The notes beneath the pieces were generated by a model, which was not told the DNA's origin, ran no database searches, and saw nothing but the letters and a program-made list of their open reading frames with translations. Position numbers and translations under genes: made by a program. A stretch of 64,000 nt of DNA from Ruegeria sp. SCSIO 43209 (GTDB lineage: Bacteria; Pseudomonadota; Alphaproteobacteria; Rhodobacterales; Rhodobacteraceae), in NCBI RefSeq assembly GCF_019904295.1, contig NZ_CP065359.1, forward strand, positions 2,629,001 through 2,693,000, in the 5' to 3' direction. This document shows positions 27,372-35,449 of this stretch, in pieces; position 1 is the stretch's first letter; every line of letters starts with the position of its first letter.

Positions 27372-27468
27372 GGCTGCGGTTGCGCCTCGAGTTGTTTAGT
27401 TTTCAACAGAGGTCTTTCAATTCCCGATTCTGGGAAGCCTCAATGCAGCATTCAAATCCCGCACGGAC

Positions 27469-27485
27469 GGCGGCTCTGAGCCGCC
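27469..27485. terminator. Convergent hairpin, possible terminator
   Basis: GGCGGCT-CTG-AGCCGCC is a perfect 7-base-pair hairpin between the stop codons of the convergent TetR operon and ABC-2 permease genes. There is no T-run on either side, so only the position supports a terminator role. Confidence 0.4.
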
Positions 27486-27486
27486 T

Positions 27487-28632
27487 TCAACCCAACCGTT
27501 TTTTGAACCTTAAAGTGGCCGCCAACAATCCGAATGCCGCAAATCCAATCATCCAGAGAATTCCCCAGCGCAACTCGTATAGCGACGCGTCACGCAGGAC
27601 CACGCCGCGGATCATGTCCATAAAATGAGTGGCGGGCAGAACCTGAGCAATCATCTGGACTGGTTGCGGCATGCCGTCGAAGGGGAACATAAAGCCCGAC
27701 ATCAGGATCGATGGCAGCAGAACAAAGATAGTCATCTGCATTGATTGCAATTGGTTCTGCGCAAGCGTGGAAATCACCAGCCCAAGCGACAGGCTGGCGA
27801 TGATGAACAACAAGGTCACCACAAGCAAAGTGCCCAATCCGCCGTTTATCGGGACATCGAAAAGGACATGCCCGAGGCCGAGGATGATTGCGACCTGTAT
27901 CAGGCCCAGAAAGATATAGGGGATGATCTTCCCGATCATCAGTTCGATCGATTTGATCGGGGTGTTGATCAGCATCTCCATATTGCCCCGTTCGCGTTCG
28001 CGGACGATGGCGGCTGAAGTGAACAGGATCATCGTCATGGTCAGGATCACGCCGACAAGACCTGGCACGATATTGACTGCTGATCGCTGTTCAGGGTTGA
28101 AGTAAAGCGTCACCTCGAAGGTAGGCACCTGCCGGTTTGGTGGTTGTTTCAGCAGTTCTGTCAAAGGCATCGTGCGCAGGGATTTGATTGCGCTGGCCAC
28201 CATCGTGTCCGAGCCATCGACGATCCAATGGGCAACCGGTCGGCTGCTGGTCTTGTCCGTTGCGTTGGGCAGGCCCAGCCCGACAGACGGGCTTCGGGCA
28301 AGGCGTTGGCTGACGTTTGATGGGATGATAAGCGCGGCGCGCACGCGGGATTCAGTGATCGCGCGCTCGGCTTCTTGCGGGGTTGTTAGATGTTCGGTGA
28401 TGGTCACGACCTGCGTGGCCTGAACGATCTGCGCCAATGTTCGGGACAACTCGGTTCCGGACTGGTCCACCAGTGCCACAGGCACATGGCGCAGGTTGGT
28501 GTTGATCGCATAGCCAAACAGCAGCAGTTGGATCAGGGGGATCATAATCACCATGGCAAAGGTCATCCGATCCCGCCGCAGTTGTAGCAGCTCTTTCTTC
28601 AGTACAGCAGCAATGCGGCGTGGCGAGATCAC
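27487..28632 (-). CDS. ABC-2 type permease (YhhJ/YbhR-like)
   Basis: 381 residues. One N-terminal helix (MTFAMVIMIPLIQLLLFGYA), a large periplasmic domain of about 150 residues, then five C-terminal helices with ILLPSILMSGFMFPFDGMPQ and the PATHFMDMIRGVVLRDASL segment, all classic for ABC-2 exporters of the YbhFSR/YhhJ type. It overlaps the ATPase gene by four bases. Only one permease is present, whereas the enterobacterial YbhFSR system has two, so a homodimer is expected. Exports an unknown, probably hydrophobic, compound with the adjacent HlyD protein. Confidence 0.9.
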   Translation of the reverse strand: MISPRRIAAVLKKELLQLRRDRMTFAMVIMIPLIQLLLFGYAINTNLRHVPVALVDQSGTELSRTLAQIVQATQVVTITEHLTTPQEAERAITESRVRAALIIPSNVSQRLARSPSVGLGLPNATDKTSSRPVAHWIVDGSDTMVASAIKSLRTMPLTELLKQPPNRQVPTFEVTLYFNPEQRSAVNIVPGLVGVILTMTMILFTSAAIVRERERGNMEMLINTPIKSIELMIGKIIPYIFLGLIQVAIILGLGHVLFDVPINGGLGTLLVVTLLFIIASLSLGLVISTLAQNQLQSMQMTIFVLLPSILMSGFMFPFDGMPQPVQMIAQVLPATHFMDMIRGVVLRDASLYELRWGILWMIGFAAFGLLAATLRFKKRLG

Positions 28633-29555
28633 TGTTTTGGCCCCCGTGTGGCGCTGACGAACACGTCTTCCAGATTTGGTCGCTGCGGGGTTAGGGACAG
28701 GTCGGGAAACGCAGCAAGTTGGCCGCGCAACATGTCCACCGGCTGAGGTTCGGATTTATCCACCAGCACACGCAGCCGCGATCCGACTTGCGCGGTCGAC
28801 AGGATCATGGGCTGGACGTCCAACGCGTGTTTGACCTTGCGCAGGCCCGGGCCTTCAACTTCGACAACATCGGCCTGCAGATCATCCATCAACTCACGCG
28901 GAGAGCCGTCCGCCTTCTTCACCCCGTGTTGCAAGATCGCCAACCGGTGGCAGCGTTCGGCCTCGTCCATGAAATGGGTCGAGACGATCATCGTCGCGCC
29001 CTGATCGACCAGATCGAACAGCTGTTCCCAGAAAGTGCGTCGGGTTTCGGGGTCAACGGCCGAGGTCGGTTCATCCAGAAACAACAGTTTTGGTCGGTGC
29101 ATGACGGTCGCTGCAAGGGCGAGTTTTTGTCTTTGCCCGCCGCTCATGCTGCCGCTGAGCTGATCAATGTTGGTTGTCAGGTCATAGGTGTGCAGCAGTT
29201 CTTCAATCCGGTCCTTGGCCGACTTCACTGGAATGCCATAAATTTCTGCCGCGAACCGAAGGTTCTCCAGCACTGTCAGGTCGCGGTAATACGAGAAGAT
29301 CTGGGTCATGTACCCGATCTCATTTTTTAACGGCTCAGCCGCTTCGGGCATTGATCGGCCCAAAACCGAAATTGCCCCGCTGCTGGGGGTCAGTAGGCCG
29401 GTCAGCATGCGCATGGTAGTTGTCTTGCCGCAGCCGTTGGGGCCGAGAAACCCGTATATCTGGCCCGTTCGGATTTCGAGGTCCAGATTGTTGACTGCGG
29501 TGTTTTCCCCAAACCGACGGGTCAGACCCTGCGTCGAGACGACGATATCACTCAT
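28629..29555 (-). CDS. ABC exporter ATPase
   Basis: 308 residues, one ABC domain plus a C-terminal extension. Walker A GPNGCGKTTTM, Q-loop IGYMTQIFSYYRDLTV, signature SGSMSGGQRQKLALA, Walker B LLFLDEPTSAVDP and H-loop IVSTHFMDEAERC are all intact. Start and stop overlap both neighbours as ATGA, tying it to the HlyD and ABC-2 genes. Fits the single-domain half of a YbhF-like exporter. Confidence 0.92.
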   Translation of the reverse strand: MSDIVVSTQGLTRRFGENTAVNNLDLEIRTGQIYGFLGPNGCGKTTTMRMLTGLLTPSSGAISVLGRSMPEAAEPLKNEIGYMTQIFSYYRDLTVLENLRFAAEIYGIPVKSAKDRIEELLHTYDLTTNIDQLSGSMSGGQRQKLALAATVMHRPKLLFLDEPTSAVDPETRRTFWEQLFDLVDQGATMIVSTHFMDEAERCHRLAILQHGVKKADGSPRELMDDLQADVVEVEGPGLRKVKHALDVQPMILSTAQVGSRLRVLVDKSEPQPVDMLRGQLAAFPDLSLTPQRPNLEDVFVSATRGPKQ

Positions 29556-30511
29556 GGCATGGGGACCTGCACTGGCACTCCGGCGGGCAGGTCGGGTGTT
29601 GCAGTGGGCAAGTCAATCTCGGCCAAATAGACAAGGCGCGTGCGGTCGTCCTTGTTCAATCCGTAATAGGGGGTGAAGGACGCGTCGTCGCTGATCCAGC
29701 GGATCACGCCGTCCAGCGGATCGGCCAGCCCGTCAATGCGTACTTCCAGCATGTCGCCGGGTTTCAGATTGACGCGATGCGGCTCGGGCACATAGACGCG
29801 CGCGTAAGGCGTCTGGCCCGTGACCATCACGGCAACCGGGCTGCCGGATGTTACCCGCTCGCCCAAATTCCACGGCAGAGAATCCAGCACGCCGTCGCGG
29901 GTGGCCGTAACCGTCAAGTCGTCCAGAACTGTTTGCTCGGCGGAAACCAACGCTTCGGCGGCCCGTACGTTGGCTTCGGCAACCGCCAGGTCTTCGGGTC
30001 TGGTGCCGTTCTGCAACTCTTTAAGCGATTCCTGAGCGCTGGCCAGTTCAGCTCGCGCGGAATCGCGCAGGGCCAGATCATTTGCTACCTGCGCTTCGGT
30101 CACGACCGAGTTTTCGACCAGTCTGGCGTTTCGGTCATAGATGGCTTCGGCATCGGCAAGGCGTGCAACAGCGCCCGCGACTTTGGCCTCGGCTATCGCA
30201 ATCTCCTCCTCTCGCGGCCCCACCTGCAGCTTCAGAAGCGTGGCCTGCGCCTTTTCCAGTTCAGCCTGCGCCAGTGCCAGTTTTGAGCTTTGCAATGTTG
30301 GATCAAGCTGAACCAGCGTGTCGCCTGCCTTGACCACGGCACCTTCGGCAATAGGCAAATCGACGACGATTTCGCTGGCTGTCGCGGTCAAAGCCACCCG
30401 GTCGCGCGCCAATACGCCCAAAGCGACGCTGGTATCAGACCCGGAGCACCGGTCCAGAAAGGCGGGCAGTACAGCCGCTAGAATCAAAGGGATGGGGGTC
30501 GTCAGATTCAA
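29552..30511 (-). CDS. HlyD-type membrane fusion protein
   Basis: 319 residues. It begins with TTG, supported by GGAGGG eight bases upstream. N-terminal hydrophobic segment ending ...FLDRCSGSD (a Cys is present, though not a standard lipobox), a lipoyl-like half (VVDLPIAEGAVVKAGDTLVQ), a long alpha-helical hairpin of about 110 residues, and the matching half GVLDSLPWNLGERVTSGSPV. Expected to connect the inner-membrane ABC-2 exporter to the outer membrane. First gene of the exporter trio; an inverted repeat lies upstream at 30564. Confidence 0.88.
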   Translation of the reverse strand: MNLTTPIPLILAAVLPAFLDRCSGSDTSVALGVLARDRVALTATASEIVVDLPIAEGAVVKAGDTLVQLDPTLQSSKLALAQAELEKAQATLLKLQVGPREEEIAIAEAKVAGAVARLADAEAIYDRNARLVENSVVTEAQVANDLALRDSARAELASAQESLKELQNGTRPEDLAVAEANVRAAEALVSAEQTVLDDLTVTATRDGVLDSLPWNLGERVTSGSPVAVMVTGQTPYARVYVPEPHRVNLKPGDMLEVRIDGLADPLDGVIRWISDDASFTPYYGLNKDDRTRLVYLAEIDLPTATPDLPAGVPVQVPMP

Positions 30512-30563
30512 CAGGGTTTCCCTCCGGTGTTTGGCCTTTGAACGTATTGGGTGATAGTTAAAG

Positions 30564-30589
30564 CATAAAATCAGGAAATCTGATTTATG
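30564..30589. promoter_or_regulatory. Inverted repeat before the exporter genes, possible operator
   Basis: CATAAATCAG with one bulged A pairs with CTGATTTATG around the spacer GAAAT. It lies 53 bases upstream of the HlyD start, in the 113-base gap after the dehalogenase gene. It suggests the exporter trio has its own regulated promoter; the binding protein is not known and the sequence differs from the operators at 32382. Confidence 0.45.
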
Positions 30590-30624
30590 TATACGGCTCA
30601 GCCGCTACACGTGGCAGCACGGGG

Positions 30625-31515
30625 TCATGCGGGCAATCGCGCCAACCACTCCTCCAGCTTTTCTCCGATCAGATGGGGGTTATCTTCCTGTAGGAAATGA
30701 ATGCCTTTGCCGATATCCACCGCTTCGAGGTTCTGGATGGTCTGATGGCACCAGGCGACCTCTTTTGTCCCGATGGTGCCTCCGGGCGTGGCGTGGAACA
30801 TCAGCATCGGGGTTTGCGTTTCTCCCAACCAACTGCTGTAGGCGCTGACGATCTCATGAACGTCAGAAGGCGTGCCATCGATCGGAATCTCGCAAGGCCA
30901 CACACGAACCGGCTTGCGACTTCGTGCTGTGGGAAAGGGCGCACGGTACTGCGACATTTCTTGCGGTGCCAGATCACGTACTATGGCGCTTGGCAGGATT
31001 TTCTCGACGAACATATTCAGGCCCGAGATCATCATCCATCCCAGACCCGGCGTCCGCATCAAGCGAAACCCGGTGCGGAAATCGGGCGGAAATCCCGCCC
31101 AACTCATCGGGCGGACCACGCCCTCCATGAACACGATGCCGCGGATGTTCTCGGGATGTCGGTGCGCATAGTGAAACCCCAATGCCGAGCCCCAGTCATG
31201 AATGACGAGCGTTACGTCTTCTAACCCCAGCGCCTCGATGAATCCGTCAACGTAGGGAACGTGGTCGACAAAGCGGTAGGGAATATCCGGCTTATCCGAT
31301 TTGCCCATACCGATCAGATCCATCGCGATAGCGCGGCCCTGCCCGGCGGCATAGGGAATGATGTTGCGCCACAGATAAGACGAGGTGGGATTGCCGTGCA
31401 GAAACAGAACCGGCGAGCCGTCGCCTTCCTCGACATAGTGAATGCGCTGCCCATTCACCTCGACATATTTCGAGTCAAACGGGAAGTCGGGTGAGATCTC
31501 TTGTTCGGTACTCAT
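30625..31515 (-). CDS. dhaA: Haloalkane dehalogenase, HLD-II (DhaA-like)
   Basis: 296 residues, alpha/beta hydrolase that replaces a carbon-bound halogen by hydroxyl. The complete catalytic pentad of subfamily II is visible: Asn in HGNPTSSYLWRN, Asp-Trp in VIHDWGSALGFHYA (nucleophile and halide-binding Trp), Glu in GIVFMEGVVRP, and His in GKGIHFLQEDNPHLIGE. The cap domain lies between. Start at MSTEQ overlaps the GFA stop as ATGA. Proline iminopeptidase-like and epoxide hydrolases lack this Asn/Trp/Glu combination. It is probably controlled by the TetR at 32443. Confidence 0.88.
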   Translation of the reverse strand: MSTEQEISPDFPFDSKYVEVNGQRIHYVEEGDGSPVLFLHGNPTSSYLWRNIIPYAAGQGRAIAMDLIGMGKSDKPDIPYRFVDHVPYVDGFIEALGLEDVTLVIHDWGSALGFHYAHRHPENIRGIVFMEGVVRPMSWAGFPPDFRTGFRLMRTPGLGWMMISGLNMFVEKILPSAIVRDLAPQEMSQYRAPFPTARSRKPVRVWPCEIPIDGTPSDVHEIVSAYSSWLGETQTPMLMFHATPGGTIGTKEVAWCHQTIQNLEAVDIGKGIHFLQEDNPHLIGEKLEEWLARLPA

Positions 31516-31937
31516 TGAGCCACTCTTTCTGCATTGCAAGTCTCTTCGATCAGGCCCAGCGCCTCACCATACCACGCAGGTCGGGACGACCAGCCAACGA
31601 TCGCGTTGACGGGTTGGGACGGCGGGCAGGACAAGCTGCCAACGGGGACAATCAGAATCTTGCCGTTTTGAGTCTCGAATGGCAGCGTCGTCCCGCAGTT
31701 CCGGCAGAACACCCGGCGTACTTGGGAATTGGGCACGTCGAAGGTGGTCAGCATGTTTTTGCCTTCCAGCCATTCGATCTGATCGGGCGTGGTGAACGCA
31801 TTCGCAACATGGGCCGAGCCCGAGGCCTTTTGGCAGAAGCTGCAATAGCAGAGTTTGAAGGCGGTCATATTGTCCCGCACCCGATAGCGCACCGCGCCAC
31901 AGATACATTGGCCGTCGATCGTGTTTGGGTGACTCAT
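31512..31937 (-). CDS. GFA family (CENP-V/GFA domain) zinc protein
   Basis: 141 residues. The zinc-binding cysteines are seen as CICGAVRY, CYCSFCQKASG and FCRNCGTTLPF, the layout of the GFA/CENP-V domain. Some members bind glutathione adducts of formaldehyde, but most have no proven activity. Its ATGA overlap with the dehalogenase start implies a common function; an aldehyde or glutathione adduct from haloalkane turnover is a guess. Preceded by a small membrane protein gene on the same strand. Confidence 0.87.
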   Translation of the reverse strand: MSHPNTIDGQCICGAVRYRVRDNMTAFKLCYCSFCQKASGSAHVANAFTTPDQIEWLEGKNMLTTFDVPNSQVRRVFCRNCGTTLPFETQNGKILIVPVGSLSCPPSQPVNAIVGWSSRPAWYGEALGLIEETCNAERVAQ

Positions 31938-31946
31938 CTGAACACC

Positions 31947-32324
31947 TCAGCCGCGATAGGCGAAATAGGAGCGGACAGAGGCCGCAAACGTCAGGCCCAT
32001 GCTGATGATCGCGATGATAAAGCCGATGACCGCCGTTGCCGGGATCGAGACCAGAAAATCAACGGCAATCGCTGCGCGGATACCGACCAGGCTGCGCCTG
32101 AGGATGGATGCGATGATGCAGGCAAAAGTCACCATATATCCCAGCATCGTATAGAGCATCAGGTTGGCGGCTTGGGGGCCTGCCAGTTCTCCGACCTGCA
32201 GCCCGTAGAATTTGAACGCGGCGAAGAAGCCAAGGGCCAGCAGGATTTTCAGCGCGTTCAGAATGAAGATGGCGCGCAGTGTTACGGGCTTTGAGGCCCC
32301 GGTTGTCGGGTCGATGGCGGTCAT
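31947..32324 (-). CDS. Small membrane protein, unknown function
   Basis: 125 residues with hydrophobic stretches near 17-41, 52-72 and 84-116, including FAAFKFYGLQVGELAGPQAA and VDFLVSIPATAVIGFIIAII. No family was recognised. It lies 9 bases upstream of the GFA gene and is the first gene of the minus-strand unit that faces the TetR gene. Its promoter region contains the TetR operators. Confidence 0.68.
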   Translation of the reverse strand: MTAIDPTTGASKPVTLRAIFILNALKILLALGFFAAFKFYGLQVGELAGPQAANLMLYTMLGYMVTFACIIASILRRSLVGIRAAIAVDFLVSIPATAVIGFIIAIISMGLTFAASVRSYFAYRG

Positions 32325-32381
32325 GTCAGGTCTCCCATTCAGGTGAGGCCGCGCGGCATTTGCTGCAGCGCGCCCAAAATG

Positions 32382-32423
32382 CTATCCATGTGGATAGGAA
32401 ATTATTCCTATCCACATGGATAG
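32382..32423. promoter_or_regulatory. Pair of 16-base TetR operators forming a 19-base perfect inverted repeat
   Basis: CTATCCATGTGGATAG (32382..32397) and CTATCCACATGGATAG (32408..32423) are each near-perfect palindromes. They are also mirror images of one another: the 19 bases at 32382..32400 are the exact reverse complement of 32405..32423, with a 4-base spacer. The second site covers the ATG at 32416 that would otherwise start the TetR gene. Confidence 0.75.
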
Positions 32424-32442
32424 AAAAAGCAAGGGGAAATCT

Positions 32443-33036
32443 GTGGCGCGAAAACGCAAGACGGATCACGACAGTGCTGTGGCAGGTGCGCTAGACCTAT
32501 TCTGGCGGTGTGGATACCATGGTGCCAGCACGCGGGAACTGGAGCAGGAGACCGGGCTAACTCGGTTCACACTGCAAACCACCTATGGCGGAAAAGAGAA
32601 GTTTTTCCTAAAGACGCTTGATACTTATCTGGACAATGCCGAGGCTCGGCACTTCCCCGACCCCGACACCTATTCGCTGAATGACCTCAGCGATTGGTTC
32701 CAGGGTATCGCCTCGGCAGAACGCATGCCGAAGATCGAGGATGCTGGGTGCCTTGCCTTCAACTCGATTAGTTCGTTTGACCGCACTGACCCCGAGGTGA
32801 ATGCCCGAATCGAGAGATACCTCACCGCCCTGGAAGGACGGTTTGCGGCGATCCTCAGCCGCGCCAAATTAGAAGGAGCCGCGCGCATCGATGTTGACCC
32901 GGATGAGGCGGCAAAGCTGCTGATCGGCCTGTTGCTGGGACTTCATACGATCATGAAAGCCCGGACATCCGACCAGTTCCCAAGGAGCTATGCAGACGCG
33001 GCGGTTGGGTTGATCAATGGGTGGAGAAATTTGTAA
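32443..33036 (+). CDS. TetR family repressor
   Basis: 197 residues if started at GTG 32443, which has AAGGGGA at ideal spacing; the upstream in-frame ATG (32416) lies inside the operator and has no ribosome site. The DNA-binding domain reads DSAVAGALDLFWRCGYHGAS, then TRELEQETGLTRFTLQTTYG. The C-terminal domain contains CLAFNSISSF, as in the TetR_C group often paired with oxidoreductases. Divergent from the membrane protein/GFA/dehalogenase unit, its likely target. Confidence 0.87.
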   Translation: MARKRKTDHDSAVAGALDLFWRCGYHGASTRELEQETGLTRFTLQTTYGGKEKFFLKTLDTYLDNAEARHFPDPDTYSLNDLSDWFQGIASAERMPKIEDAGCLAFNSISSFDRTDPEVNARIERYLTALEGRFAAILSRAKLEGAARIDVDPDEAAKLLIGLLLGLHTIMKARTSDQFPRSYADAAVGLINGWRNL

Positions 33037-33295
33037 GCGATGAAATATGCAGGCGTGATCGGCTGCCATAATCTGACATCAAAAGACTAACACTCGAACG
33101 AACGTGATATCTAAGGCACGCAATGGGAAACAATTAACGTGACCACCTGCAGCGCGAGCATTACGCGTCTGTAGCGAATGTCTGGAAGTGCGCTGCCATT
33201 GCAGCATGTCCAGTGGCCGCTTTGGACCGCTAGTTAGCTCCCCGACCATATGCTACTGCGGAAGCCTGGCGCTATGAAAACCGGAGTGCGTGCGT

Positions 33296-34174
33296 CTATT
33301 GGTCGAGACTTTTCACCGTCTGAGACGGCAACTCCGCATAGGATGCGTCATAGAAATAGGTCAGCCAAATCGACCACTCATTGAAGAGTATATCGGAAAT
33401 CCCGCGCGAATGAGACCCGACGCTCAGCGGATCTACGGACCCATCAGTTTCAACGCGCAAGAGTTTCGCATTCGGGTACTTCTCGTGACCCCGGTAACCC
33501 CCGACAACAACTGTGCCGTTCACGACTTCAACGGATTCCAAGTTACCAAAGCCGGTTGAAACAGCTACAGCAGTATCTCCGTTGCCTGAATGCGGAACCC
33601 AATACAAAGCGCTGTCCCAGGCGTCGTCGCTGCCCCAGGAAACAGCGTAAATACCTGTCTCTGCAATTGCAAAGCGGGCGAGACCACTGATGCGAGAATC
33701 GCCGAGGTGAGGTTGAATTTGTCCGGTTTGGGCTGCGACCGATAGGAATGCGCCGCGCCCAAAATCACTCACAAGAAGGGTGTCGTCGTCGAGGGCTTCG
33801 ATATCGTAGAGAAAAACACCATCGTCATCGAGAGCCTGACGCCAGTTTACCGTGCCATCCGAAGCGGTAGAAATGACCTCATTGCCATCCACAATGACAA
33901 TCTGGTTGCCGGAACGCACCATTCCTGTTGGGTTACGAAGACCTTGCCCATCTGAGAGTTTGATTTCTTCGGTCACGCCATCAGGAGTGAGCTTGTAGAG
34001 CCCGCCGTTAGTGGCGTCTGAGCTGAACTCTTCATCTGGCCCACCCGGTCCAATCGATACGGCATAGACATCATTTCCCATCGGCAAAACGGCTTCGGTA
34101 AAGGGCGGCAGCTCCTGTTCGGCGACAACAGGGAAGGCCGTGGTGCAAGTGACCAATAACGAAAGAACTTTCAT
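33296..34174 (-). CDS. Secreted ScyD/ScyE-like beta-propeller protein
   Basis: 292 residues. N-terminal MKVLSLLVTCTTAFPVVAEQ is a Sec signal peptide. The rest shows repeated strands typical of SMP-30/NHL-like propellers: YAVSIGPGG, GGLYKLTPDG, LRNPTGMVRSGNQIVIVDGN, YDIEALDDDTLLVSDFG and VVVGGYRGH. It matches the ScyD/ScyE family pattern, whose biochemical role is unclear. Start at Met 34174, preceded by GGAGA; the longer frame upstream is not supported. Lies 107 bases after the hydrolase gene on the same strand. Confidence 0.75.
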   Translation of the reverse strand: MKVLSLLVTCTTAFPVVAEQELPPFTEAVLPMGNDVYAVSIGPGGPDEEFSSDATNGGLYKLTPDGVTEEIKLSDGQGLRNPTGMVRSGNQIVIVDGNEVISTASDGTVNWRQALDDDGVFLYDIEALDDDTLLVSDFGRGAFLSVAAQTGQIQPHLGDSRISGLARFAIAETGIYAVSWGSDDAWDSALYWVPHSGNGDTAVAVSTGFGNLESVEVVNGTVVVGGYRGHEKYPNAKLLRVETDGSVDPLSVGSHSRGISDILFNEWSIWLTYFYDASYAELPSQTVKSLDQ

Positions 34175-34281
34175 CTCAAATAATTCTCCGGTGTATCTGT
34201 GCTTTGATGTTGCCGCCCGTTTTTCCGGCAATGATTGTTCCGGGGCGGCGTCAATGAACCGAGCGGTTTGCATCAAGGGGT

Positions 34282-35307
34282 TCAATTGGAGGCAAGAAAG
34301 TGCGGAGCCAGAGCATTGACGGCGGCATCAATGATCAACGGGTCTTCGTAAAACTGAAGCTGGTTGGCGCCGTCGATCCAATACAGCGTCTTCTTTTCTG
34401 ACGCGATTTCTTCAAAAATGCGGCGGGGAATGACCTGACCGCTTGCAGCTCTGTCGCCATGGATCATCAATACAGGCAGGTTCAGTTGAGGGGCTGTTTC
34501 GTCGATCCGCCAGCCCCAAATGCCAGCTTCGCTCATCGCGGTGATGCGGTTTTCCCAACCCCCTTTGAAAGTCAGCCAAGGGGCCCTGTTATCCCATGGT
34601 AGGTACCAGTCTGCGATGGCAGTTGCGGTCAGAAGGGCATCCTCAGAGCCGACGATCGGGATGTAGCTTGCTTCCCCCGTTTTTTCGAATTCGGTGGCTG
34701 CTTTGGCCGCGCGATCTATGCGTGCTTCAACCTCGGCATCACTGCCAAGGTACATTCTGGCAGTTTCCTCAGTTAGATAGTGGCCCGCGACAACCCCGAG
34801 AGAGGCCACGCGACCGTCTGTCACCGCTGTTTCAATCGCCCAGTTGACGCCCTGACAAATCCCGAGAAGATGAAGCCGGTTTGCGTCGATGCCTTCTTGG
34901 TTTGCGAGAAAACCGAGGGCGGCTTGGCAGTCTTCAACCTTGGCTTCACCAGACTCGTAGCGTCGGGGTGTGCCCGAGCTTTCTCCGTGATAGCGTGGAT
35001 CGAATATCAGAACGGCCAGCCCGCGCGATGCCAGGCGGGTTGCATATTGCACCGGTGACTGTTCTTTGACGAATGCAACAGGGCCGATGATCACAACGGC
35101 CGGGTGAGGTCCTTCCGAAGCAGGTCTCAACAACTTTCCAACAAGGGTTTCCCCAGAGCTGTCAAAGGACACTGTTTCAACATCATAAGAGCCAAATGCC
35201 GATTGATCTGGGTCACCGGATGCCTCCGCTGTGCTAGCGCGGGCGGCGAAAGCTCCGCTCAAGGATGTTGCAATCGCGATTGAGTTGAACATGCGTCGTG
35301 TAATCAC
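34282..35307 (-). CDS. Alpha/beta hydrolase, probably exported by Tat
   Basis: 341 residues from a GTG start with AAAGGG nine bases upstream. The N-terminus ITRRMFNSIAIATSLSGAFA has a twin-arginine motif and hydrophobic stretch, suggesting Tat export. The fold is clear: VVIIGPVAF, FDPRYHGES and the nucleophile elbow LLGICQGVNW, in which Cys replaces Ser, as in dienelactone hydrolases. MIHGDRAA supplies the acid; the C-terminal YWIDGANQLQFYEDP matches a CocE-like family of unknown substrate. An in-frame start at 35403 would hide the signal peptide. Divergent from LysR at 35450. Confidence 0.72.
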   Translation of the reverse strand: MITRRMFNSIAIATSLSGAFAARASTAEASGDPDQSAFGSYDVETVSFDSSGETLVGKLLRPASEGPHPAVVIIGPVAFVKEQSPVQYATRLASRGLAVLIFDPRYHGESSGTPRRYESGEAKVEDCQAALGFLANQEGIDANRLHLLGICQGVNWAIETAVTDGRVASLGVVAGHYLTEETARMYLGSDAEVEARIDRAAKAATEFEKTGEASYIPIVGSEDALLTATAIADWYLPWDNRAPWLTFKGGWENRITAMSEAGIWGWRIDETAPQLNLPVLMIHGDRAASGQVIPRRIFEEIASEKKTLYWIDGANQLQFYEDPLIIDAAVNALAPHFLASN

Positions 35308-35449
35308 TGCTGCTGCCCTTTCGTATACAGTTTGATGGTCTCGACAACCAAACGATCTTGGATCGAGCGCCCCGATCTGGGGGGGCGCCCTGTTAGGCTT
35401 CACTTGTCAGTTAACTCGCGACGGGCATAATTGGGATGACGCAAACAGC

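Noticed and set aside
32416..32442. ATG 32416 as the TetR start
   Set aside because: The codon lies inside the operator and has no ribosome site; GTG 32443 has AAGGGGA at proper spacing.
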